Made by a program: the position numbers and the translations under genes. Shown in pieces: positions 1-7,708 of a stretch of 64,000 nucleotides of DNA. The notes under the pieces are model-generated. The model had not been told where the DNA came from and did no database searches. It saw nothing but the letters and a program-made list of their open reading frames with translations. This stretch comes from Leeuwenhoekiella marinoflava DSM 3653 (GTDB taxonomy: Bacteria > Bacteroidota > Bacteroidia > Flavobacteriales > Flavobacteriaceae). Each line of letters begins with the position of its first letter. Within the stretch, counting starts at the first letter, position 1. Where the stretch lies: positions 1 to 64,000 of the forward strand of contig NZ_FQUN01000015.1 of the NCBI RefSeq assembly GCF_900129005.1. Direction: 5' to 3'.

Positions 1-254
1 GAGGAATACAGGTTGCGAAGGTAAGCATAGATCAGTATCTTAAGCAGTGCACGGGGATGATAGCTTGATGTACCACCGCCTTTATAAGTGACCTCAATGG
101 AACTTATATCGATCCGGTTGACAATCGCATTTACTATACGTACAGGATGGTTCTGCGGTACAAAATCATCATAACTAGGCGGAAGCAGGCTCAACTGAGA
201 CTGATGGTCGGTCTTCCAAACAGGTTTTGCTTTCATACCATGAAAGTAAAACAT
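1..254 (-). CDS. IS1182-family transposase, N-terminal part (cut by window edge)
   Basis: Reading the minus strand from position 254 (or an in-frame ATG at 236) gives an open frame running off the left edge. It contains KPVWKTDHQ, LLPPSYDDFVP, NHPVRIVNAI and YHPRALLKILIYAY, the conserved start of IS1182-type DDE transposases (DUF772 region). These proteins catalyse cut-and-paste movement of the element. Only about 80 residues are visible, so the DDE catalytic residues and the far inverted repeat lie outside. No stop or frameshift is seen in the visible part, so the copy may be intact. The ATG at 236 (MKAKPVWK) is the more usual family start; 254 is the longest option. Confidence 0.85.
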   Translation of the reverse strand, partial: MFYFHGMKAKPVWKTDHQSQLSLLPPSYDDFVPQNHPVRIVNAIVNRIDISSIEVTYKGGGTSSYHPRALLKILIYAYLRNLYS

Positions 255-277
255 ATTCAGAATAAATCCATAAAAAA

Positions 278-310
278 AAGAGGCTGTCTTGACTTTTTAG
301 ACAGCCTCTT
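278..310. terminator. Hairpin at the edge of the IS1182-type element
   Basis: A 12-bp perfect stem (arms 278-289 and 299-310, core GAGGCTGTCT/AGACAGCCTC) with a 9-nt loop, A-run on the left and T-run on the right, so it could terminate in both directions. It sits 24 bases upstream of the transposase start. It may shield the transposase from outside transcription or be part of the element's terminal repeat; the true element end cannot be placed with one end visible. Confidence 0.6.
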
Positions 311-396
311 AGTTTTTATAAACTGTTGCTTTTATTAATAGGTTAGGGATATACTTGTTTTTTTGTTAAAAACATGCTTCAGGAAACATGAGTTAG

Positions 397-404
397 TATC
401 TTTA
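397..404 (+). promoter_or_regulatory. Putative -7 box for structured RNA copy A
   Basis: TATCTTTA matches the Bacteroidetes -7 consensus TAnnTTTG at 7 of 8 counted positions (last base differs) and ends 13 nt before the base of the RNA stem. The second RNA copy has a comparable box at nearly the same distance. No clear -33 TTTG is seen here. Confidence 0.4.
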
Positions 405-410
405 ATAATA

Positions 411-495
411 ATTTATAAGCAGACTTATCTATACTTGTGTGCACCAGCTGTAGGGGGCTGATGCTTGTTTTAAAGTAAGATGGTCTGCTTTTTGT
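411..495 (+). ncRNA. Candidate structured small RNA, copy A
   Basis: Arms 417-425 and 482-490 (AAGCAGACT / GGTCTGCTT) pair over 9 positions including one G-U, followed by T491-T493. Inside, 427-430 pairs with 478-481 and 432-436 with 473-477. The top helix is 445-448 with 457-460, capped by the 8-nt loop TGTAGGGG. A second copy with the same base, same loop and a different but still pairing middle lies at 2268-2358. Position, T-run and upstream promoter-like box suggest a free-standing RNA of about 80 nt. It might instead be a leader of the DASS gene 140 bases downstream. It could belong to a known flavobacterial RNA motif such as Flavo-1; this was not checked. Confidence 0.6.
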
Positions 496-634
496 TCAAT
501 TCTATTGCTGTTCTTATCTAAAAAGCAAACTAAAATTACTTCTCGTTCTATCAGCGATACATTTAAATAAATGCTGTATTTTGATGCAAAATAGAGTCCT
601 ATTCAATCTCAAAATATTTAGTAAACTTTAATTA

Positions 635-2110
635 ATGAAGGTAAATAAGATTGTCTTTCTAATAATAGCTCCATTACTATTTGTTATTTTTCAACAGTTT
701 GACCCGCCGGCCGGGATGTCAGATTCTGCATATGATATTTTAACAGCTACCTTATGGATTGCTATCTGGTGGGTTACCGAAGCAGTACCAATAGCTGTAA
801 CGGCATTGCTTCCTATTGTTTTATTTCCGTTAACTGGAGCACTTGATATTTCAACAACTACCGCTTCTTACGGTCATAAATATGTTTTTCTCTATATGGG
901 TGGTTTTATATTGGCAATTGCGATAGAAAAATGGGGATTGCATAAGAGGATAGCCTTACATATTATAAAATTTATAGGTACTAATGTTAAGCGCATAATC
1001 TTAGGTTTTATGGTAGCCACTGCCTTCTTATCAATGTGGATATCTAATACAGCGACTTCAGTAATGATGCTTCCTATTGGGATGTCTATAGTAGCGCAAT
1101 TAAGAGACAATCCCAATACACTTGAAAATGAAAATAAGCTTTTTGGTAAAGCTCTGATGCTGGGTATAGCATACAGTGCATCAATAGGAGGAATGGCAAC
1201 TCTGATAGGTACGCCTCCTAATTTAGTATTTGCAGGATATATTCAAGAGGTATATAATATAGATATTAGTTTTTTTCAGTGGTTTAAATTCGGTTTACCT
1301 ATATCTATTTTACTATTGGGGATTTGTTGGTTTTATTTAACAAATATTGCATTTCAATTTAAGCAGAAAGAATTTCCTGGCGGAAAGCAAGAAATCAATA
1401 GATTAATAAAAGAACTAGGACCTGTAAAAAAGGAGGAAAAAATTGTTACGGCAGTATTTATAGGTACAGCTATATGCTGGATCACCCGTTCTTTTTTATT
1501 AGAAAAAATATTCCCGGGAATAGACGATACCATAATAGCTATAGCCGCAGGGATTTTATTATTTACACTAACACTGGGCAGTTCAGAAAAGAGAATTCTC
1601 AATTGGGAAGAAGCCGTTAAGATGCCATGGGGAATTATTCTACTTTTTGGTGGTGGAATGGCTTTAGCTTCTGGTTTTGAAGAGACTGGCTTAGCAAAAT
1701 GGTTTGGTTTACAAATGACACTTTTAGAAAGTCTGCCTTTATTTTTGTTAGTCTTAATCGTAATATTCAGTGTTAACTTTATTACTGAATTGACCTCTAA
1801 CTTGGCAACAACAGCGATGCTATTGCCCATTTTAGCTCCTATTGCATTAGAACTTAATTTGAACCCTTATATGCTTTTAGTAGCGACAACTGTTGCGGCT
1901 TCTTGTGCATTTATGCTTCCGGTAGCAACGCCACCTAATGCAGTGGTATTTGGTTCTGGTTATTTACGCATCCCGGATATGGTAAAAGCCGGGGTTTGGA
2001 TGAATATATTTTCGATACTAATCCTTACCATTTTGGTTTATTTTATGCTGCCTTTTGTATGGGATTTTGATCCTTTTGGTTTTAGCTTAAAATTTCAAAT
2101 AACATCATAA
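635..2110 (+). CDS. DASS-family sodium-coupled anion (dicarboxylate/sulfate) symporter
   Basis: A 491-residue inner-membrane transporter of the SLC13/DASS family, which imports C4-dicarboxylates, citrate or sulfate with sodium. Two half-repeats are visible, each with the family's SNT/TNL plus TPPN signature: SNTATSVMML and GTPPNLVF in the first half, TELTSNLATTAML and VATPPNAVVF in the second. Around a dozen hydrophobic segments span the length, normal for the family. The start at ATG 635 gives a hydrophobic first helix directly. Substrate cannot be read from sequence. The gene stands alone, flanked by two copies of a structured RNA, which may be a hint at its regulation. Confidence 0.93.
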   Translation: MKVNKIVFLIIAPLLFVIFQQFDPPAGMSDSAYDILTATLWIAIWWVTEAVPIAVTALLPIVLFPLTGALDISTTTASYGHKYVFLYMGGFILAIAIEKWGLHKRIALHIIKFIGTNVKRIILGFMVATAFLSMWISNTATSVMMLPIGMSIVAQLRDNPNTLENENKLFGKALMLGIAYSASIGGMATLIGTPPNLVFAGYIQEVYNIDISFFQWFKFGLPISILLLGICWFYLTNIAFQFKQKEFPGGKQEINRLIKELGPVKKEEKIVTAVFIGTAICWITRSFLLEKIFPGIDDTIIAIAAGILLFTLTLGSSEKRILNWEEAVKMPWGIILLFGGGMALASGFEETGLAKWFGLQMTLLESLPLFLLVLIVIFSVNFITELTSNLATTAMLLPILAPIALELNLNPYMLLVATTVAASCAFMLPVATPPNAVVFGSGYLRIPDMVKAGVWMNIFSILILTILVYFMLPFVWDFDPFGFSLKFQITS

Positions 2111-2246
2111 TTTTGGTAACTTAAAAAAGAAAAAATCTTTCAGTTTTTAAAAAAACGTATTTTAAATGTTAAATATTAGGGGCAGTAAGGAATTCCGTAA
2201 AGTATTACAAAACCTATTTAGTTTCTTTGAAGAGAATTTAAAAATG

Positions 2247-2254
2247 CAGTTTTG
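2247..2254 (+). promoter_or_regulatory. Putative promoter for structured RNA copy B
   Basis: CAGTTTTG matches TAnnTTTG except for the first base and ends 14 nt before the RNA stem. A TTTG at 2226-2229 lies 17 bases upstream as a possible -33 element. The box is embedded in a short palindrome (AATGCA/TGCATT). Confidence 0.45.
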
Positions 2255-2260
2255 CATTCT

Positions 2261-2360
2261 TAAAAACAAGCAGATTTGGTGACTAGATAGAAACAAGATT
2301 CGTATGCTGTAGGGGGCGTAGCGAATATGGTTAGATTTAGAATCCGGTCTGCTTTTTTTT
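2261..2360 (+). ncRNA. Candidate structured small RNA, copy B
   Basis: The base stem pairs 2268-2276 with 2346-2354 (AAGCAGA / TCTGCTT plus two U-G pairs) and is followed by a long T-run. The interior pairs 2283-2288 with 2335-2340 and 2292-2294 with 2330-2332. The apical arm is 2298-2302 with 2322-2326, closing through 2304-2307 with 2316-2319 on the same TGTAGGGG loop as copy A. The middle helices differ in sequence from copy A yet still pair, which argues for selection on structure. The RNA fills the gap between the DASS gene and the convergent rpe and would double as terminator for the DASS transcript. Confidence 0.6.
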
Positions 2361-2361
2361 A

Positions 2362-3021
2362 TTAAGATATAATCGCTTTCAGATTAGAAATAGTCTCAGT
2401 AGGATCTTCAGATTTAAAAATATAACTGCCAGCAACTAATATATCTGCTCCACAATCTATTAATTCTTTAGCGTTTTTATTAGTGACACCACCATCTATT
2501 TCAATAAGCGTGTTTGCATTGTGTGTCATAATAATTTCTTTAAGCTCTCTGATTTTTTTGTAAGTATTATCTATAAAAGACTGTCCGCCAAAACCGGGGT
2601 TTACACTCATAATAAGAACCTGATCAATATCATTTATTACGTCTTTTAATAAACTAACTGGTGTGTGCGGATTGAGAGCAACTCCTGCTTTTATGCCGGC
2701 AGCTTTTATAGCCTGAAGCGTGCGATGTAAATGGGTGCAAGCTTCGTAATGTACGGTAAGGTGATTACTGCCAAGCTTTGCAAAAGTATCTATATAGCGA
2801 TCTGGATCTACAATCATTAAGTGAACATCTATGGTCTTTTTTGCATGCTTAGTTATCGCTTCTAGAACTGGCATTCCAAAAGAAATATTAGGAACAAAAA
2901 GTCCATCCATTATATCTATATGAAACCAGTCTGCCTTACTGTTGTTAACCATTTTAATATCGCGTTCTAGATTTGCAAAATCTGCAGCAAGAACTGAAGG
3001 GGCTATGTAGGTAGGTTTCAT
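2362..3021 (-). CDS. rpe: Ribulose-phosphate 3-epimerase
   Basis: 219 residues, normal family length. Interconverts D-ribulose 5-phosphate and D-xylulose 5-phosphate in the cytosolic pentose phosphate pathway. TIM-barrel signatures are all present: SVLAADFANL at the start, the metal ligands in FHIDIMDG and DVHLMI, the phosphate-binding MSVNPGFGGQSF loop, and EIDGGV with the catalytic Asp near the C-terminus. The start at ATG 3021 places the first strand directly. Downstream it converges on the structured RNA at 2261-2360. It is 42 bases after the BLUF gene on the same strand and may be co-transcribed with it. Confidence 0.97.
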   Translation of the reverse strand: MKPTYIAPSVLAADFANLERDIKMVNNSKADWFHIDIMDGLFVPNISFGMPVLEAITKHAKKTIDVHLMIVDPDRYIDTFAKLGSNHLTVHYEACTHLHRTLQAIKAAGIKAGVALNPHTPVSLLKDVINDIDQVLIMSVNPGFGGQSFIDNTYKKIRELKEIIMTHNANTLIEIDGGVTNKNAKELIDCGADILVAGSYIFKSEDPTETISNLKAIIS

Positions 3022-3063
3022 AAATATGTTTTTCTTCGATTTTTTAATACGTTAAAAATACCA

Positions 3064-3471
3064 TTACATTTTAGAAATGACAGATCCAAGTATAGAAATT
3101 GTACAATCAATTTCGTTATTTTCTAACAGTTTTAAGTAATTGAGGTAATTGTTTAGCTTTTGATATTGGTTTTTATCCTTCGGCACCAAAAAACCAGACT
3201 CATAATCGTTAAAAATAGCATGGTCTATTTTATTTTCTAGAAGCACTGTCACATTTTTATGTCTAGGGTCTTTGACAATTTTATAAAATAGAGCATTAAC
3301 TTTTTCAAATTCGCCTTCAAGCAGTTGTAAATAGGTACCGTCTTTATAAAATAAAAACCCAGATATATCTTGTTTTTTATTTCTTTCAGCAATTTTATTA
3401 ATAACACCATTAAGTATTTCAGCATCCGCAGGATTATTTGCGGTGCCAACATAAACTAATAAGTAAGTCAT
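3064..3471 (-). CDS. BLUF-domain blue-light sensor protein
   Basis: 135 residues from ATG 3471. A longer reading from 3537 is rejected because its extra residues translate the rpoD terminator hairpin. BLUF domains bind FAD and switch hydrogen bonding in blue light. The flavin-contacting residues are visible: Tyr in LLVYVGTA, Asn in ERNKKQDISG, and Gln in YLQLLEG. There is no fused output domain, so it is a short stand-alone BLUF that must signal through a partner or oligomer. The adjacent rpoD and downstream rpe give no obvious partner. Confidence 0.92.
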   Translation of the reverse strand: MTYLLVYVGTANNPADAEILNGVINKIAERNKKQDISGFLFYKDGTYLQLLEGEFEKVNALFYKIVKDPRHKNVTVLLENKIDHAIFNDYESGFLVPKDKNQYQKLNNYLNYLKLLENNEIDCTISILGSVISKM

Positions 3472-3495
3472 GTACATAAGATATAAAATCTTATA

Positions 3496-3527
3496 AAATA
3501 AAAATCCCCGGTAATCAGCCGGGGATT
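3496..3527 (-). terminator. Rho-independent terminator of rpoD
   Basis: Nine-bp stem (3503-3511 with 3519-3527, AATCCCCGG/CCGGGGATT), 7-nt loop, and a T-rich tail on the minus strand. It lies about 137 bases after the rpoD stop and just before the BLUF start, so the two genes are separate units. Confidence 0.85.
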
Positions 3528-3663
3528 CATTCATCAATCAAAAAACGAACAGTTATGATGAACTGTTGTTACGTTAAATACTTTTATTTGGGGTTTAATT
3601 CTAGTGCAATTTATAAAAAAACAACCTTAAACCCCCATTTTTAACGAATTCTTGTAAAAAAAA

Positions 3664-4527
3664 CTAACCTAAATAGGTTTTTAAAATTTTACTGCGAGAC
3701 GTATGTTTTAATCTTCTAATTGCTTTTTCCTTAATTTGTCTAACACGCTCACGGGTAAGATCAAAGGTTTCACCTATTTCTTCTAAGGTCATAGGATGCT
3801 GATTGCCTAAGCCAAAATATAATCTAATAACATCTGCTTCACGAGGAGTAAGCGTGTCAAGAGCGCGCTCTATTTCAGTACTTAAGGACTCATTAAGAAG
3901 CTCACGGTCAGGGTTAGGAGACTCTCCAAAACGCAATACATCATAAAGATTAGAATCTTCACCTTGAATAAGAGGCGCATCCATACTTACGTGGCGTCCG
4001 GCATTTTTTAGAGATTCCTTCACATCATTAACAGTCATGTCTAGCTCTTTTGCTATTTCATCTGGACTGGGTGGACGCTCGTTTGCTTGCTCTAAAAATG
4101 CAAAAGCTTTATTAATTTTATTGATGCTACCTATCTTATTAAGCGGAAGACGTACAATACGTGATTGTTCAGCAAGTGCCTGAAGTATAGATTGTCTAAT
4201 CCACCACACGGCATAAGAAATAAATTTAAAACCACGGGTTTCATCAAAGCGTTGTGCCGCTTTTATAAGTCCTAGGTTTCCTTCATTAATAAGATCAGGA
4301 AGTGTTAAACCTTGATTTTGGTATTGTTTAGCAACAGACACCACAAACCTTAAGTTAGCCTTAGTTAGTTTTTCTAAAGCAATCTGGTCACCGGCTTTTA
4401 TGCGCTGAGCCAGTTCTACTTCTTCATCTGCTGTTATAAGATCTACTTTACCTATCTCTTGAAGATATTTGTCAAGAGAAGCGGTTTCTCTGTTAGTAAC
4501 CTGTTTTGTGATTTTAAGCTGTCTCAT
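3664..4527 (-). CDS. rpoD: Primary RNA polymerase sigma factor (sigma-70/RpoD, Bacteroidetes type)
   Basis: 287 residues, typical for the Bacteroidetes housekeeping sigma, which lacks region 1.1 and the non-conserved insert of E. coli RpoD. Region 1.2 ([12 protein letters not shown]), region 2 ([43 protein letters not shown]), region 3 and region 4 ([32 protein letters not shown]) follow in order. It directs core polymerase to TAnnTTTG-type promoters, many of which can be seen in this window. It is a single-gene unit with its own terminator at 3496-3527. Confidence 0.97.
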   Translation of the reverse strand: MRQLKITKQVTNRETASLDKYLQEIGKVDLITADEEVELAQRIKAGDQIALEKLTKANLRFVVSVAKQYQNQGLTLPDLINEGNLGLIKAAQRFDETRGFKFISYAVWWIRQSILQALAEQSRIVRLPLNKIGSINKINKAFAFLEQANERPPSPDEIAKELDMTVNDVKESLKNAGRHVSMDAPLIQGEDSNLYDVLRFGESPNPDRELLNESLSTEIERALDTLTPREADVIRLYFGLGNQHPMTLEEIGETFDLTRERVRQIKEKAIRRLKHTSRSKILKTYLG

Positions 4528-4760
4528 AAACTTTACGTATTAAAAAAAATTAGTAAGAGGACTTTAATACTCGTGGTTCAAACCACATTAAATCAATTTT
4601 AAAGCATCGCTCTATAAGAAATTTGAGTGGCGGTATATTAGTTATACGTAATTACAAATGGAAAAGTTACAAAAGAACGTGTAAGTTTTTAGAAAAATTT
4701 AACACTTTTCGGACAGGTAATTTTTTAGGGATTTAACTGTTTAATTTGTAAGGAGTTAAT

Positions 4761-7484
4761 TTAATTATTCTTTAGATTTATTAATTGAAGATTAACATCA
4801 AGAAGTACTTTGTTGTATAAGTTTTCAAAAGATTTTAGGCTTTTTTTAGCTTCTTCAACCTTGTCAGGAGTATTTATATTGGCTTCTATTTGTTGTAAAT
4901 ATTGACCAGGTTTTGTGAGGCCCAAGTTCATAAAACTTGATTTCATTTTATGAGCTAAGGTGCTTGCTCTGGGGTAATATTCTCGAGTAACACAATTGCG
5001 TAAGCTATTGAGATCTTCGGGAGTTTCCTGAATGAAAACTTCTAATAATGAAATTATAAACTCTTTGTCTCCATCAAAAATTTCAAAGAGATTTTTAATA
5101 TCTACCGCAACAGATTCATCTGTAGTTTCTTCAGTTTTGGTATTGCCAATTACGGGTTTGGTTTTCATTCCTTCATCGGCGACTAACCAATACAATACTT
5201 CTTTAAGAGCTTCTTCTTTTAAAGGTTTAGTCAGGTAAAAATCAATACCAGCTTTGATTGCGTTTTTACGTGCTTCCGGGAAAACATCAGCAGAACAAGC
5301 AACAATAGGTATCTTTTTAAGACTGTCTTTGTTAGATTGACGTATCTGGGAAATAGCTTCTAGACCGTTCATAACCGGCATGTGCATATCCATCAGAATC
5401 AGGTCATAATCGGTTTTAGCATTTTGGTAAATAGCGACGGCTTCTTCACCGTTTTCTGCGATATCAGCCTGTACATCTAGGCCTTGTAATAATTGCCTGA
5501 TGTAGAATTGATTCATTTTATTATCTTCTGCAACAAGAACGCGCAGACCTTTAATAGTGAGATTTTGATCTTTAAAGTCCTGCTCAATGTCTTTCATTTT
5601 TTTTAGCTGACTGATTTTAAAATCTAGAGTAAATTCAAAAGTGGAACCTTCCCCAAGCTTGCTAGTTGCTTCGAGTTTTCCTTTCTGTAAATTAATAAGC
5701 TCTTTAGTAATGGTTAACCCTAGTCCAGAACCATTTATTTTAGCGAGCTCGGGTTCATCAACTTGATAGAAACTATTAAATATGCTTTCTAATTTATCTT
5801 CAGCGATACCTATGCCTGTGTCGTTAACACTAAACTTGATCTTTACATTTTCGGTATTTTTAGCAATAAGTTTTAGGTTTAGGCTGATGCTTCCACGTTT
5901 TGTGAACTTTATGGCATTACCTACTAAATTGGTGATTATTTGATTCAATCTGTATTGATCTCCAATTACAATATCAGGGATCTGCTCATCTATTTCTGAA
6001 ATAAATTGAACACCTTTTTCACGAGCTTTTATTTCAAAACCGGTGGCTAGGTTATATATGACTTCTCTTAAATTGAAATCTAAAGATTGAAAGGTTAGTT
6101 TCCCGGCTTCAATCTTTGAGAAATCTAAAATATCATTTACGATAGAAAGCAGATTCTTTGCAGAGAAAGATATTCCATCTAAATTTTTTTTGACCGCTTT
6201 TTTATCTTCCAGATTTCCGTTAGATAAAATTTCAGATAGGCCGAGAATAACATTTAATGGAGTCCTGATTTCATGACTCATGTTAGATAAAAACGTAGAT
6301 TTTGCTTCCGCTGTACGTTCTGCATTGATTTTAGCTTTTAAGGAATCTTTACGATGTGAAATATCTTTTATTAGAAGCGTAAACGTATCAGCCGGTTTAG
6401 AAAAATTATTGCTGAAAGAAAGTTCACAAGGCAACGTATAATTTGGTTCGGTAGATAAATCAAGTTCTATACAGGAGCCTATTATTTCACTTTCTAAACC
6501 TTTATAAAGATTAGAAATATCATACCTAATATCCCGACTTACGGCCGAAGGCAATAATGTAAAAATCGATTTATTAATCAGTTCTTTTCCTTTCAAGTCA
6601 AACATAACAGAAGCGCGACTGTTGCAATCTTTAATAATTCCGTCAGAATCAAAAAGGAGATAGGCATCTAGAATATTTTCTAAAATATCAATTTTAGAAG
6701 TGTCAATATTTATGGTCTCTTTTATAATTTTCCCCTGCTCTTTGTCAACTGAGGGTTCTTTAGGTTTGTCAAAAAATAGGGTAGTATGGGATTCATGCAA
6801 TAAAGATGTAAATAACTGTGGTATAATGTCAGAAATGCTTGTTACTGTAGGGATAAGCCTGTAATAATTAAAGAATTCTTCTTTTGTAGCAGAGAAGACA
6901 GAGTCTACAAAGTCTTGACCAAAAATTTCACCAAACTCTTGATTAATTTTTAAAGAATCGTCTTTTGTTTTTCTAAATGCATTAATTTGCTTAACCAAGT
7001 CTGAGCTAACCGGTTCTTTACATTGACTTTCTATGGTTTTAATCCAAGAAATTGTATTGCTGAGCTCCAAATCTTCATCTTTAAATTTTTTAAGAATTAT
7101 GAGTAAAAAAAGTCTTGAAATGACGATTTCCTGATTTTTCCCTGAATGGTATAGCGGCAAAAATGCTTCAGATTTAACTACATCCGGGAAACTCATTTTT
7201 ATTTCTGAACGAAGGTTTACTTCTGTATTTATATATCTGGAATCGTGATGAATGAGGTAGTTTTCTAATTCAAGATAAAATTGAGCGATTTGTAGTTCTC
7301 TGATGTACGTATCTTCAGCGAACTCATATTTTTTAATTTTAGATTTTATTAATGTAAGCCGAGCACCAGAAGTACCTAAATCATACAAGTATTCAAAAAA
7401 ATCCGTGATAGGATTTTCTCTTACTGGTACAGGTTTAATTTTACTTGCCCTGTGATTAAGAAGGCGTTCTATAAATGAGCTCAT
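4761..7484 (-). CDS. Hybrid sensor histidine kinase/response regulator with Hpt domain
   Basis: 907 residues. About 260 N-terminal residues match no domain I recognise. A PAS-like segment follows (about 270-380), then HisKA with the phospho-acceptor His at about 403 (FLSNMSHEIRTP). The HATPase domain shows NLVGNAIKF, DTGIGIAED and GSGLGLTI. A receiver domain has its Asp at about 698 (LILMDMHMP), and a C-terminal Hpt domain has His near 844 (LAHKMKSS). All parts of a His-Asp-His relay are therefore on one chain, and an external regulator presumably receives the phosphate. No membrane helices or signal peptide are seen, so the sensor is probably cytosolic. No partner gene is adjacent and the signal is unknown. 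Confidence 0.93.
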   Translation of the reverse strand: MSSFIERLLNHRASKIKPVPVRENPITDFFEYLYDLGTSGARLTLIKSKIKKYEFAEDTYIRELQIAQFYLELENYLIHHDSRYINTEVNLRSEIKMSFPDVVKSEAFLPLYHSGKNQEIVISRLFLLIILKKFKDEDLELSNTISWIKTIESQCKEPVSSDLVKQINAFRKTKDDSLKINQEFGEIFGQDFVDSVFSATKEEFFNYYRLIPTVTSISDIIPQLFTSLLHESHTTLFFDKPKEPSVDKEQGKIIKETINIDTSKIDILENILDAYLLFDSDGIIKDCNSRASVMFDLKGKELINKSIFTLLPSAVSRDIRYDISNLYKGLESEIIGSCIELDLSTEPNYTLPCELSFSNNFSKPADTFTLLIKDISHRKDSLKAKINAERTAEAKSTFLSNMSHEIRTPLNVILGLSEILSNGNLEDKKAVKKNLDGISFSAKNLLSIVNDILDFSKIEAGKLTFQSLDFNLREVIYNLATGFEIKAREKGVQFISEIDEQIPDIVIGDQYRLNQIITNLVGNAIKFTKRGSISLNLKLIAKNTENVKIKFSVNDTGIGIAEDKLESIFNSFYQVDEPELAKINGSGLGLTITKELINLQKGKLEATSKLGEGSTFEFTLDFKISQLKKMKDIEQDFKDQNLTIKGLRVLVAEDNKMNQFYIRQLLQGLDVQADIAENGEEAVAIYQNAKTDYDLILMDMHMPVMNGLEAISQIRQSNKDSLKKIPIVACSADVFPEARKNAIKAGIDFYLTKPLKEEALKEVLYWLVADEGMKTKPVIGNTKTEETTDESVAVDIKNLFEIFDGDKEFIISLLEVFIQETPEDLNSLRNCVTREYYPRASTLAHKMKSSFMNLGLTKPGQYLQQIEANINTPDKVEEAKKSLKSFENLYNKVLLDVNLQLINLKNN

Positions 7485-7650
7485 TGGTTTTCAGAAACTT
7501 ATAGTCGATCACAAAGTGTCCGACCAAATGCTAAAATAATCATTTATAGCGAATAACGTTTAATTTTACGTTTAGGAAAGTATCTGATTTAACAGTTGAA
7601 TAACAATCAGTTGAAATTTGATGATTTTCCTAAATTTAGTTACTATAACG

Positions 7651-7681
7651 AAAAAATGGGCTCAAATATTTGAGCCCATTT
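7651..7681 (-). terminator. Terminator after the proline operon
   Basis: A 28-bp perfect palindrome (halves 7654-7667 and 7668-7681, core GGGCTCAAAT) with a T-run on the minus strand, 27 bases past the proA stop. Confidence 0.85.
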
Positions 7682-7708
7682 AAATTTAGTGTTGAGGTAT
7701 AAAATTAA

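Noticed and set aside
147-338. 63-codon plus-strand frame over the left edge
   Set aside because: It is the reverse shadow of the IS1182-type transposase and runs through the hairpin; no family signature on this strand.
3472-3537. N-terminal extension of the BLUF protein
   Set aside because: Its codons lie in the rpoD terminator hairpin and the added residues have no counterpart in BLUF proteins.
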